A stretch of 64,000 bases of DNA from Pseudomonas crudilactis (lineage in GTDB: Bacteria > Pseudomonadota > Gammaproteobacteria > Pseudomonadales > Pseudomonadaceae): assembly GCF_013433315.1 (NCBI RefSeq), contig NZ_WXVV01000002.1, positions 124,001 to 188,000 of the forward strand. Reading direction: 5' to 3'. Positions 35,694-44,946 of the stretch are shown piece after piece. Each line of letters opens with the position of its first letter. The stretch's first letter is position 1. The notes under the pieces are model-generated. The model saw only the letters and a list, made by a program, of their open reading frames with translations. It did not search any database and was not told the DNA's origin. The translations under genes and the position numbers were made by a program.

Positions 35694-38600
35694 CAGAGCT
35701 GCACCGGCATACGGAAGGTGCGCAGTACGCCCATGTCGAACGGGTTCGGCGTGCGCTGGCTGGTCAGCAGGTAGTTGGCGCGCAGGCCACCTACGTCGGC
35801 TTTCAGCACCAGCACGTCGCGACCGCTCAGGTACTCGGTCTGCATCAGGTCGAACAGGCGGAACAGCGACCAAGGGCCGGAGTTCTTCTCGATGCCGATC
35901 GGGCGACCGGCCATTTTGTCCATGACCAGACTGGTGCGACCGTCTTCAGCGTCGGTCGGCCATTTGAACGACATTGGCAGGATCGGACCGTGGCGGTATT
36001 CCATGGTCTTGTCGCCGAACTTGAACTCGGAACGGCTGACCGCCGGATCGAGGGTGTACGGCTCCAGTTTGAACTGCACGGTCGGCTCGGCCGGGTTGAT
36101 CGAGAAGAAGCTCTGACGAATCGTCAGTGCCGCCGCCATCTGGTCGAGATACATCTTCGATACCGGCAGGCTGTGACCATCGACACTGCGCATGCGGTAG
36201 TTGCCAGGATCGCCGCTGACGAACGGACGCAGGTAGCTGTCGAAGAAGCGGTCGACGGTGCCTTGCGCGCGGAAGAACTCGCGGAAATCGCTGATCGCCA
36301 CGTCGCTGGTGCTGCTGGCGCTGAACGGATAACGCTTGCTGATGGTTTTGCCATACACGCTGTACAGCTCGTTCTGATAACGGCCGTTCAGGTATTGGTA
36401 AGCATCGTTGAGCACCAAACGCCACGAGTCTTCGGCCAGCACGTTGAACCACACGCTGAGCGGACGCGGCAGACGGCTGGACGCATTGCGCAGGTTGGTC
36501 AGCGCATCACGCTGGCCGCTCATGCGGGTTTTCGCCATTTCGAACGCGGCTTGTTCCGGCGTGCTGGAACGGGCCAGGCCGGCCAGTTGCAGTTGCAGGT
36601 CGTTGAGCGCGCTCAGCGCAGGCGTGAGGTCCGCCGCCGGGCCGTTGTTGTCATCGAGCAAGCGATGCAGCGGTTCGAAGCGGCGTTGCAGCGACTTCTT
36701 CGCGGTGTCCGGCAGGGTCTTCGCCACGTTCAGGGCCGAAGCCTTGTCCGCTGCGGCGGCGGCAAGTTTGCCGACTTTACCCAGTTTGCCCTTCTGCCCG
36801 GCCAGCGCATCAGCAGCGTCGCCAGCTTCTTCGACAGGGTCTGCAGCCGCCTGGAAGCGCGTGTTCTCGCGCACTTCGGTGAGCAAGGCCAGTACCGGCG
36901 AGTTGGCCGAGGTCAGGCCCGCCAATTGCTCGGCGCCTTCACCCGCATCGCTGATTGGCGGCAGTGCAACCTGGCCAACGGCTTCGCTCCAGTAGTTGGC
37001 GTAGTCGCGGAAATACAACTGCTCCAGCTCGACCATCAGACGACGCAAGTCCATGTCGCTGATGCCTGCGCCTTCGCCCAGCACCCAGTTGTCACGCAGG
37101 ATGTCGGTGACCAGCGCCGAACCCTGTACCGAGAAATACTGCTGATAACCGGTTTGCGTGTAGAAGCCCGGGATCACGTATTCGGTGCCGATAAACAGCG
37201 AACCTTGTGGGCCGAGGTGTTGGCTGAAGCGATAGTCCGGCAGGTTGCGCGCCTGCTCGCGGAGCATGCGGTAAACCACCGTGGCCAACGATTCGCTGCG
37301 CAAGACCTGACGCGCCTGAGTGACCAGTTGGTCGTTCAGCGGGTAGATAAACGGCTGCTTCAGCAGACGCTCCAGATGCGCGCTCAAACCGTTCTGCACC
37401 GCGGTGTTGCCGGTGTAGCGCGTCGACCAGTCAGTGGCGACCCAGTCCTTGAGCCATGCGGCATCGCGACGGTCCTTCATGTTCAACATCAGGTACGCGC
37501 GCAGGCTGTTGAGCAGGCGGTCGCGGTCCTTCATGTTGGCGCGGATCTGCCCTTCGAGCATGGTCGCTACCCGTGGCAGCAGTTGCTTTTCAAGCTCGCG
37601 CTCGTAAGCCTCTTTGACCACTGGATTGACGTCTTCGCCCTGATACAGACCACCACGTTCGTGATACGAAACGTCGCCCTTCTTCGGGAACACCTGGGTT
37701 GCGGCGTAGCTGCTGTCGAGGGTTTTCAGCACGCCCATGGCGTCATCACGCGGCGACAATGCTGTGCGCTGTTGCGTCCAGTTCTGCGCCAGATTGCGCA
37801 GGTTTTCCAGACGCTCATAGTTGGCCGAGAAACCGCCCGCCCAAAGCATGCCGAACAGTGCCAGTGCCGCCAGTGCGCCGACGTACAACGCACGTTGGCC
37901 CCAATGAATACGGCTGCGTTCGCGCTTGTCCAGACCGGCCAAGTCGGATTCGGGGAAAATCACCTGGCTGAACAAATGATGGATGAACCGCGAGCGACCG
38001 CTGCGCAGGGTCGGCAGCACGCCGGCGCTCATGCCGAGGCTGGCGCCGATGCCGGCGGTGGTCGCATCCATCTCTTGGGTCAGGTGCGGCGCGCTGGTCA
38101 GGTAGAAACCACGCAGTTGCGTGGCACGCTGATAACGGTTGCCAGTGAACGCCATGTCGACGAACAGGCACAGGCGCTCGCCGATCTGCCCGAGTTGATG
38201 CGGGAAGTCGAGGATGCGGCCACGGCGCTGAGTGTCGCGCTCGGAGTGCATGCGCATGATCACTTGGCTGTTGAGGCGACGCAGCAGTTCTTCGAACTCA
38301 TTGCGCAACACAGCGACGTCGGTGCCGACCTGATCCTTGCGAAAACTGGTGCCGAGCACTTGATCGCTTTCTTCGCGGGTCAGTTGATCGAAGAACTCGT
38401 CGAAGCCGAGCAGCTTGTCAGCCTTGCTCAGGACCAGATAGACCGGTACGTCGACATGCAGTTTCTGATGCACGTCTTGCAGACGGCCGCGAATCTGGCG
38501 CGCGAGGGTGTCGATGTCCTGCTCACTGCCGCCGAGCAGGGTTTCCACCGGAATGGTCACCAGCACGCCGTTCAACGGACGCCCGCGACGACGCTTGCGC

Positions 38601-39232
38601 AGCAGCTCCAGCAATGTCGTCCAGGCACCGCCGTCGACTTCCACATCCGGTTGCGTGGTGTAACGACCGGCGGTGTCGATCAGCACACCGTGGTCGGCGA
38701 AGTACCAGTCGCAATGACGGGTGCCGAGGGTGTCGCGGGTCAGCTTGCGGTCGATCTTGTTGATCGGGAATTCCAGACCGGAGAAGTCCAGCAGACTGGT
38801 TTTGCCCGAGGCCTGCGGACCGATCAGCAGGTACCACGGCAAGTCGCTGCGCCAGCGCTCGCTGCGGCCGCGATACAGGCTCGACGTCTTCAGGGTTTTC
38901 AGCGCGTCTTTGAAGCGCGCCTTCAACTCCTTCTGTTCTTCGTCGATCAGCTCTTCGCGGCGAATGCGGTCCTGGCCATCCTCGCTTTCTTCCTCGGCTT
39001 TCTTGCGGATACCGCTGCGCCAGCTGACGAAGACCATGGTCAGGCCCCAGATCAGGAACAGCACAGCGATGGTCAGCAAGCGCGAGGTCGAGCTCTCCCA
39101 GAACTTGTAGTCATCAACCGCCAACAACGGGCCGACGAACCACACCAGCAGCGCCACGAACAGCACCAGCAACAAGGTCCAGACCCAGGTCTGGCGCAGG
39201 AAGGCGCCGACTTTCTTGAAAAACTTTTTCAT
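35693..39232 (-). CDS. tssM: T6SS membrane complex protein TssM (IcmF)
   Basis: TssM spans the inner membrane and, with TssL and TssJ, forms the channel. The 1179-residue protein has two N-terminal helices (about 17-38 and 52-71), a cytoplasmic NTPase-like domain with Walker A GPQASGKT (138-145), a third helix near residue 450 (ALYVGALAALALFGMLWAGG) and a large periplasmic region. The ATG at 39232 begins MKKFFKKVGAFLRQ, the natural family start. It follows tssL after 13 bases. Confidence 0.95.
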   Translation of the reverse strand: MKKFFKKVGAFLRQTWVWTLLLVLFVALLVWFVGPLLAVDDYKFWESSTSRLLTIAVLFLIWGLTMVFVSWRSGIRKKAEEESEDGQDRIRREELIDEEQKELKARFKDALKTLKTSSLYRGRSERWRSDLPWYLLIGPQASGKTSLLDFSGLEFPINKIDRKLTRDTLGTRHCDWYFADHGVLIDTAGRYTTQPDVEVDGGAWTTLLELLRKRRRGRPLNGVLVTIPVETLLGGSEQDIDTLARQIRGRLQDVHQKLHVDVPVYLVLSKADKLLGFDEFFDQLTREESDQVLGTSFRKDQVGTDVAVLRNEFEELLRRLNSQVIMRMHSERDTQRRGRILDFPHQLGQIGERLCLFVDMAFTGNRYQRATQLRGFYLTSAPHLTQEMDATTAGIGASLGMSAGVLPTLRSGRSRFIHHLFSQVIFPESDLAGLDKRERSRIHWGQRALYVGALAALALFGMLWAGGFSANYERLENLRNLAQNWTQQRTALSPRDDAMGVLKTLDSSYAATQVFPKKGDVSYHERGGLYQGEDVNPVVKEAYERELEKQLLPRVATMLEGQIRANMKDRDRLLNSLRAYLMLNMKDRRDAAWLKDWVATDWSTRYTGNTAVQNGLSAHLERLLKQPFIYPLNDQLVTQARQVLRSESLATVVYRMLREQARNLPDYRFSQHLGPQGSLFIGTEYVIPGFYTQTGYQQYFSVQGSALVTDILRDNWVLGEGAGISDMDLRRLMVELEQLYFRDYANYWSEAVGQVALPPISDAGEGAEQLAGLTSANSPVLALLTEVRENTRFQAAADPVEEAGDAADALAGQKGKLGKVGKLAAAAADKASALNVAKTLPDTAKKSLQRRFEPLHRLLDDNNGPAADLTPALSALNDLQLQLAGLARSSTPEQAAFEMAKTRMSGQRDALTNLRNASSRLPRPLSVWFNVLAEDSWRLVLNDAYQYLNGRYQNELYSVYGKTISKRYPFSASSTSDVAISDFREFFRAQGTVDRFFDSYLRPFVSGDPGNYRMRSVDGHSLPVSKMYLDQMAAALTIRQSFFSINPAEPTVQFKLEPYTLDPAVSRSEFKFGDKTMEYRHGPILPMSFKWPTDAEDGRTSLVMDKMAGRPIGIEKNSGPWSLFRLFDLMQTEYLSGRDVLVLKADVGGLRANYLLTSQRTPNPFDMGVLRTFRMPVQL

Positions 39233-39245
39233 CACACGTCCCTGT

Positions 39246-40121
39246 TTACGGCTGCGACTGCGGTTGCACCGCGGCCGGATCAAGCGGCTGATATGGTTGC
39301 AGAACGGTGTCGCGCTGCTCGCCCAAGACCCAGGCGAAGCCCGAATACATCACCACCAGACAGACGAAAGTGAACAACACCACCATCCACGCCGGCACGA
39401 TGCGCACCAGGTTACGGCGCTGATCGTTCAAGCCTTCCCAGTGCGGCGACAGCTCGCGCGGCACGTCGCCACGCAACTGACGGATCTGCCGATACAGAGC
39501 ATCGCGGATGCCTTCAAGTTCGAGCATGCCGCGCGCTTGCACGCGGTACTTGCCCTCGAAACCGAGGGACAGGCACAGGTACATCAGTTCGAGCATCGGC
39601 AAGTGCTTGACCGGGTTTTTCGACAACCGATCGAGCAACTGGAAGAACTTCTCGCCACCGAAGGTCTCGTTGTGGAAGCTGCTCAGCAGGCTCATCTGCG
39701 ACCATTCGCTTTCGTTGCCCCACGGCGTGGTCACGACAGCTTCGTCGACCACGGTGCAAAGCACGTAACGCGCGGCCATCACCTGGCTGCTTTCGGCGCC
39801 GTTGTGCAGGGCGCGTACTTCAAACAGTTTCAGCCCGGCAGTCAGACGCTCGTTGAGTGCGTACAAGTCTTCGCGGGTTTCGCTGTGCTTGAGGCGCACC
39901 ACTTCCGAGAGCAGCTCGGACGAAGCAGCGACCAGCGAATTGAGGCTGATGTTGAACGCTTCTGCCGGGCGCAGGCGCGCGGCGTAGATCATGCGTTCTT
40001 CCAGTTGCTCGAAACGCGGCGGCGCGGCGAAGTCGGTCAGCGGACTCGATGCCGGTCCGTGGCCCTGACGATCGAGCAGGACGGTTTTGTCGTCCTGGTT
40101 GTAATCCGTTTCCTTGATCAT
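39246..40121 (-). CDS. tssL: T6SS membrane complex protein TssL (DotU)
   Basis: This 291-residue inner-membrane protein has a cytoplasmic DotU domain (about 36-235, with LNSLVAASSELLSEVV and ARYVLCTVVDEAVVTTPWG) and a single C-terminal anchor helix (about 240-266). Only a short tail follows the helix, so there is no peptidoglycan-binding extension. It lies six bases after tssK. Confidence 0.95.
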   Translation of the reverse strand: MIKETDYNQDDKTVLLDRQGHGPASSPLTDFAAPPRFEQLEERMIYAARLRPAEAFNISLNSLVAASSELLSEVVRLKHSETREDLYALNERLTAGLKLFEVRALHNGAESSQVMAARYVLCTVVDEAVVTTPWGNESEWSQMSLLSSFHNETFGGEKFFQLLDRLSKNPVKHLPMLELMYLCLSLGFEGKYRVQARGMLELEGIRDALYRQIRQLRGDVPRELSPHWEGLNDQRRNLVRIVPAWMVVLFTFVCLVVMYSGFAWVLGEQRDTVLQPYQPLDPAAVQPQSQP

Positions 40122-40126
40122 GTCGG

Positions 40127-41458
40127 TCAGTTCCTGATGGCCCAGAATTTCAGTTCAAGCTCGGCGAATTCGCCGGACACGTGGAACGCGAAACCGCCGG
40201 AGCGCTCGAGTTGTGCCAGGTCTTCGGAACTGAGTTCGAGGATGAAATAGGTTTTGTTCGAGTGGAACGCGATCTGCCGTGGGGCCACCGGCAACGGTTT
40301 GACCTTGATCCCCGGCAAGTGCAGGTTGACCAGTTGGCGGATACGCTCCACCGGGCCGACCTTGAGGTGCGCCGGCAAGCGGTGGCGCAGTTCTTCGGAG
40401 TCGCAGTTGGCACTGGCTGCCAGCACGAACGATGCCGAGCCGAGCAGTTTGTGGTCGTGCAACGGCGAGACGATGATGCCGTACTGACGCGCTTGCAGGA
40501 TCAGTTCGATGGCGTGCTGTTCGAGCACCATCGACAGCACCTGACGAATCGCTTCCATCAGTTTGCGGAAGCTGCCGCCCTGGTCAGCGTGGGAGTAGCG
40601 GCTGTCCAGACGCGGACGTTTGCTTTCGCCGGAGAAGGTCGCCAGATCGCCGAGCATGGTCAGCAGCGTGCGGTACAACTCTTCCGGGTGCACCTGCTCC
40701 AGACCGAGGTAGTGGCGCAGCAGCAGTTCGGTACGGTTGATCAGTTGCAGCATCATGAAGTCGCCGACTTCGGCACCGCCGACCTTGCCGTTGGAGCGGA
40801 TGCGCTCGGCAATCGTGTCACCACGGTGGTTGAGCATGCTGATGACTTCTTTCAGACACGACAGCAGATAGCTGGAGGCGTGGGCCTGAATGTAGGTCGG
40901 CACGAAATCCGGATCGAGGCTGATCACGCCGTCCGGCGTGGTGTCGAGCACGTCGCAGATCTTTAGCTTCACGTAGGCCTGATCGCTCTGCTGCTCGCCG
41001 AGCAACAGTTTGAAGTCCGGGCGACCGCAGCTGACCTGGCTGGCGGAATCGTCGCCGGCGTTGGAATCAGCGACTTCGGCGTCGTACGCGGTGTAACGCG
41101 CGAGCACGTCGGACTGCTCCGGACGGCGCGACTCGATGTGGTTACCGGTGACCAGCGGCAGCGCCAGGTAGATCGGTGTGTTGCCGGTGTTCGGCGGCAC
41201 GTCCAGCGCCAGCGGCTCGGTGTTGCCACCGAGTTCGAACAGGCTGCCGTCCGGCAGAATCCCCGAGGCTTCACTGATCACCAGTTTGCCCATGTTGAGG
41301 AACTGCAAGTCGATCTCCAGATTGAGGAAACCCCAGGTGTAGCCACCCAGCAACTGGGTGCGGGTTTTCATCTGGTGATCGTAATAACGATCGTTGTGCT
41401 GGAAGTGCTGCGGGCGCAGCAGCATGCCTTCCTGCCAAATGACTTTATGGGTATTCAT
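40127..41458 (-). CDS. tssK: T6SS baseplate protein TssK
   Basis: TssK links the baseplate to the membrane complex. The 443-residue protein begins with the family hallmark VIWQEGMLLRPQHFQ and continues with a beta-rich shoulder domain, then a helical region and a C-terminal head. Length is normal (about 445). The gene sits between tssJ and tssL with gaps of two and five bases. Confidence 0.95.
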   Translation of the reverse strand: MNTHKVIWQEGMLLRPQHFQHNDRYYDHQMKTRTQLLGGYTWGFLNLEIDLQFLNMGKLVISEASGILPDGSLFELGGNTEPLALDVPPNTGNTPIYLALPLVTGNHIESRRPEQSDVLARYTAYDAEVADSNAGDDSASQVSCGRPDFKLLLGEQQSDQAYVKLKICDVLDTTPDGVISLDPDFVPTYIQAHASSYLLSCLKEVISMLNHRGDTIAERIRSNGKVGGAEVGDFMMLQLINRTELLLRHYLGLEQVHPEELYRTLLTMLGDLATFSGESKRPRLDSRYSHADQGGSFRKLMEAIRQVLSMVLEQHAIELILQARQYGIIVSPLHDHKLLGSASFVLAASANCDSEELRHRLPAHLKVGPVERIRQLVNLHLPGIKVKPLPVAPRQIAFHSNKTYFILELSSEDLAQLERSGGFAFHVSGEFAELELKFWAIRN

Positions 41459-41460
41459 GA

Positions 41461-41961
41461 TCAGTCATCCGCCTTGGCGAGCACTTGATTGGTGTTGCGG
41501 ATGCCGGTCTGGTCCAGAGTCAGATCGACTTCGGTAACTTCCAGCGGAGTGATCTGAACGGTGTGGCGCCATTGGGTGTCGGGCAAGTCGCGGTAAGCGG
41601 CGAGAACGCCAACATAAAGGCTGCCCTCTTCCACTTTGAGCTTCATCTCCACGGTTTCACCCGGGCGCAGTTCGAGTTCTTCGCTGGCCACCAGGTCCGG
41701 GTTGAGGGATTCCTTGGCGCGCTCGTAGAGGCTGAAGAAGTCAGCGTTCTCGAAGGTCACCGGGTGCTTGAGTTCGAACAGGCGCACGACGATCGGCGAC
41801 GGCCGACCATTGAGGTCCGGGTTGAGCTGATCGCTGCCGGTCAGCTTCAGGTTGATCTTGGTCACTTTCGAGTACGGCGACAGCGACGAGCAACCGGCGA
41901 GCAGCACCAGCACGGTGAGCGCAGTCAGCGTCTTGAAAAAAGCGGTCGAGCGGCGAGACAT
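41461..41961 (-). CDS. tssJ: T6SS outer-membrane lipoprotein TssJ
   Basis: TssJ anchors the TssLM complex to the outer membrane. From ATG 41961 it is 166 residues with a lipoprotein signal MSRRSTAFFKTLTALTVLVL and lipobox LAGC (C24), followed by the beta-sandwich domain with VRLFELKHPVTFENADFFSL. The ATG three codons upstream (41970) has its AAGG directly against it, so the later start with AGGA eight bases upstream is preferred. Confidence 0.92.
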   Translation of the reverse strand: MSRRSTAFFKTLTALTVLVLLAGCSSLSPYSKVTKINLKLTGSDQLNPDLNGRPSPIVVRLFELKHPVTFENADFFSLYERAKESLNPDLVASEELELRPGETVEMKLKVEEGSLYVGVLAAYRDLPDTQWRHTVQITPLEVTEVDLTLDQTGIRNTNQVLAKADD

Positions 41962-41966
41962 GCGCA

Positions 41967-43163
41967 TCATCCTTGGTGGTCGGTGTGGAGGGTGGAGATC
42001 AGGCGGATCTGTTCTTCGTAAGCCTGGGCAAAGTCGCGGGCCAGCAGACGCTCGCTCCAGTCATCGTCCTGACGCAGCGCCTGGTGATAACGACCGAACG
42101 CTCTCCAGCGCCCGCCCGATGTCGCGATCAACGGCTTGTTGTCACGCTCGAAACGCAGGGTCAGTTGCTCCGGCGAGAAATGCTCCAGCGTGCCGCGTAC
42201 GGCGGCGCGGCTGGCGGTCAGCAGGGCCACTTGATGCGCCTGCAGATCGCGGAACGCGCGGGAGATGGCTTGCTCGGCCGGCAGATGACCGGGCTTGCTT
42301 GGCTGCAACAGAATCTGCAGGGCTTCGCTCGGATCGACAGCGAATTTCAGCGGGTTCTTGTTGGTGCCTTGCACGGTGGTCTGGGCCAGACGCAGCTCGT
42401 TTTTCAGCTCGGAACGGGTGCGCAGGCTCTGCTGCAAACCGCCGATGCTCTGCCGCAGCAAGCGCGCGGCGTTCAGCGCCAAGGTTTCGCGCTCGTCGTG
42501 GCTGAGGCCTTTGACGTCGACACCCAGTGCAGCACCGAAGTGCTCCCAGAAACCTTCGCTCTGGCGCTCAACGGCTTTCGGCGCCGGAGCAGGCTCAGGT
42601 TCGACAGGGGCGGCAATCAGCTCCGGCACCATCAGGCTTTCCATGTCGATACGCGCGTAGTCGGCACGCTGACGGGAATCCTCAGGCTTGGTGTTCGGCG
42701 CCAGCAGTTCGTCGATTTCCGAGTACACGCGCTCTTGCTGTTCGAGGGCATTGAGTGGGTCGAGATCGAGGAACGCATCGTCAGGAATGATGCTGCCAGC
42801 AGCGCGCGGACGGCCGACTTCACCGTCGAAGGTCGCCGGGTCGCGTACCAGGCGCGCGCGAATCTCGAAGTCGCCCAGCACGTAGGTGCTGCCGTGCTCG
42901 ATGCGCACCGGTTCGCCTTTGTGCAGGCGTGCACCGCTCTCGCCATCCTGGACACCGTTGCTGCTGGTGTCGGTGAGGAAGAACGTGCCTTCGCGGTAGC
43001 TGACAATCGCGTGGTGATTGGACAGGTGACGCTTGCGGTCAGGGATGATCCAGTCGCAGTCCTCGCCCCGCCCGATCACGCCACCGGCCTGTTTAAAGGT
43101 CTTCTGGCACAACTCGGTGGGCACGAACTGCTTGGTGTTCAGCATTTCGAAAACCAATTCCAT
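41967..43163 (-). CDS. T6SS FHA-domain protein (TagH/Fha type)
   Basis: This 398-residue protein has an N-terminal FHA phosphopeptide-binding domain (about residues 26-95, with GGVIGRGEDCDWIIPD, then HLSNHHA and DTSSNGV) and a long C-terminal domain typical of TagH/ImpI proteins. In related systems it is the target of the Thr kinase and promotes assembly. Start fixed by AAGGAG. It slightly overlaps tssJ's region at its 3' end. Confidence 0.92.
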   Translation of the reverse strand: MELVFEMLNTKQFVPTELCQKTFKQAGGVIGRGEDCDWIIPDRKRHLSNHHAIVSYREGTFFLTDTSSNGVQDGESGARLHKGEPVRIEHGSTYVLGDFEIRARLVRDPATFDGEVGRPRAAGSIIPDDAFLDLDPLNALEQQERVYSEIDELLAPNTKPEDSRQRADYARIDMESLMVPELIAAPVEPEPAPAPKAVERQSEGFWEHFGAALGVDVKGLSHDERETLALNAARLLRQSIGGLQQSLRTRSELKNELRLAQTTVQGTNKNPLKFAVDPSEALQILLQPSKPGHLPAEQAISRAFRDLQAHQVALLTASRAAVRGTLEHFSPEQLTLRFERDNKPLIATSGGRWRAFGRYHQALRQDDDWSERLLARDFAQAYEEQIRLISTLHTDHQG

Positions 43164-43181
43164 GTTTGATGCTCCTTGCGG

Positions 43182-43322
43182 TCACTTGCCGCGATTGACC
43201 GCTTGCGGATCACCCAACGGGCGATAGTCGTTGTCGTTGAATTTGTAGTTGCCGCTACAGCCGCCCAGGCCGCATAGAACGACGAGGGTCAGCAGGACAG
43301 CTTGCCAGTGACGAACAGACAT
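43182..43322 (-). CDS. 46-residue lipoprotein (T6SS OrfX position)
   Basis: A short leftward gene encodes MSVRHWQAVLLTLVVLCGLG followed by GC and a 24-residue mature tail rich in Asn, Asp and Tyr. The lipobox LGGC (C22) predicts a lipoprotein. GGAG lies eight bases before the ATG, and the gene fits neatly in the gap between the sigma54 activator and fha. From memory, P. aeruginosa HSI-II has a small gene (orfX) in this exact place. Function is unknown. Confidence 0.75.
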   Translation of the reverse strand: MSVRHWQAVLLTLVVLCGLGGCSGNYKFNDNDYRPLGDPQAVNRGK

Positions 43323-43415
43323 CAGAGGGTCTCCAGGGGTAGACAAAGTACAAAGCGCCGACCCTTGCGGGCGGCGCTGAAATTGGTTTTTGCGAGGATT
43401 TCGATGACGTTTTGC

Positions 43416-44936
43416 CTACCCATCGAAATCTCCCAGATTGATGTTCAAACGGCCGAGCCGATACAGCAGCGTGCGCCGTGGCAGACCCAGTTCGCGGGCG
43501 GCGAGGGTCTGGTTGCCGTCGTTTTTGCGCAGGCAATCGAGCAACAAAGTACGTTCGACCTGCTCCAGACGTTCGCGCAGATTCAAGTGGCTGTTGTCTT
43601 CCGGCATCGGCTCCATGCGCAGGGAGAAATGCTCGGCGAGCAATTCGCCGCCTTCGCACAACAGCACCGCGCGCTCAACGAGTGCCTTGAGTTCGCGCAC
43701 GTTGCCGGGGAAGTTGTAGCCGGACAGGTGTTCCAGCGCCGCGCTCGACCAGCGCACCGGATCGCGCTGCAAATACGTGCAGGTCTTCTCGGCGAAGTGC
43801 TGAGCCAGTTCGAGGATGTCGCCTTCACGCTGACGCAGTGCCGGCAGCTCGATCGGGAATTGCGCGAGGCGGTAGTACAAGTCCTCACGGAATTTGCCTT
43901 CGCTGACCAGCGTCGACAGATCGCGGTGGGTCGCGGCGATGATGCGCACGTCAATCTTGTGCGTATCGTTGGAACCTAGCGGACGGATCTCGCCTTCCTG
44001 CAACACGCGCAAGATCTTCGCTTGCAACGACAGCGGCATGTCGCCGATCTCGTCGAGCAACAGCGTGCCGCCATTGGCCGCATCGAACAGCCCCGCACGG
44101 TCGCGGTCGGCACCGGTGAAGGCGCCTTTGCGATAGCCGAACAGCTCGCTTTCCAGCAGATTTTCCGGGACCGCCGCGCAGTTCTGCACGATGAACGCCT
44201 GAGAACGACGCGGGCCGCAATCGTGAATTGCCCGAGCGACGACTTCCTTGCCGGTGCCGGTTTCACCACGCAGCAAGACGGTGTACGGGCTGTGCAGGAC
44301 TTTGCTGATCAGCGAATGGGTCTGGCGCATCGCCGCGCTTTTGCCGATCAAGCCATAGCCACTGATGCTCGGCACGCTACGCGCGACTGTTGCCGATTCC
44401 GCCAGCGGCTGACGCAGGCGTTGCAACAAATGCAATTGGCCAAGCACGAACGAGCCGAGCTGGCCGAGGGAATCGGCGAAGCCTTGCAGGTGGGTACGAC
44501 GACGGCTGGCGCACAGCAGCAGACCTTCGACCGCCTTGTGCTGATTGACCAGCGGCACGCACAGCAGCGACTGCCACGGCGAAGCCGCCGCCGGCAGAAA
44601 ACTGGTTTCGTGCAGGCTGCCGCTCAAGTCGTCGAGGCACACCACGCGGTTCTGGCACAGGGCAAATTGCAGCAGTTGCTCACCGTTGTAATCCGCCGGC
44701 AGGCTCGCCGCTTCGCGTGGTTGCAGGGCGCCGTCGAGGCATTCGGCGTTCATCCCCAGGCACGTGTGGGTGGCGTCGAGCAGATACAGCTGCGTCAATT
44801 CGCAACCGCTCAACTCGGCCAGACCACGCACGAAGTCACCCAGCAACGCAGCACCGTCCGCCGCCCGCGACAGACTGGCGAACTGCGCCAGCAACGCTTC
44901 GGCATAGACCAGTGGCTGCGGCACCTGAGTGAACAT
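43416..44936 (-). CDS. Sigma54-dependent T6SS activator (VasH/Sfa type)
   Basis: This 506-residue enhancer-binding protein works with RpoN to activate T6SS genes. It has an N-terminal GAF-like sensing domain (about 1-170), a central AAA+ domain with Walker A GETGTGKE, the sigma54-contacting GAFTGA loop, Walker B LLLDEIGD and the arginine-finger region, and a C-terminal Fis-type helix-turn-helix (AARELGLPRRTLLYRL). ATG 44936 has GAGG eight bases upstream. It follows clpV directly. Confidence 0.93.
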   Translation of the reverse strand: MFTQVPQPLVYAEALLAQFASLSRAADGAALLGDFVRGLAELSGCELTQLYLLDATHTCLGMNAECLDGALQPREAASLPADYNGEQLLQFALCQNRVVCLDDLSGSLHETSFLPAAASPWQSLLCVPLVNQHKAVEGLLLCASRRRTHLQGFADSLGQLGSFVLGQLHLLQRLRQPLAESATVARSVPSISGYGLIGKSAAMRQTHSLISKVLHSPYTVLLRGETGTGKEVVARAIHDCGPRRSQAFIVQNCAAVPENLLESELFGYRKGAFTGADRDRAGLFDAANGGTLLLDEIGDMPLSLQAKILRVLQEGEIRPLGSNDTHKIDVRIIAATHRDLSTLVSEGKFREDLYYRLAQFPIELPALRQREGDILELAQHFAEKTCTYLQRDPVRWSSAALEHLSGYNFPGNVRELKALVERAVLLCEGGELLAEHFSLRMEPMPEDNSHLNLRERLEQVERTLLLDCLRKNDGNQTLAARELGLPRRTLLYRLGRLNINLGDFDG

Positions 44937-44946
44937 CACGCCCACC

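Noticed and set aside
35603..39373. 1256-codon plus-strand frame opposite tssM
   Set aside because: The tssM reading has the transmembrane helices and Walker A motif; this frame is a mirror without recognisable features.
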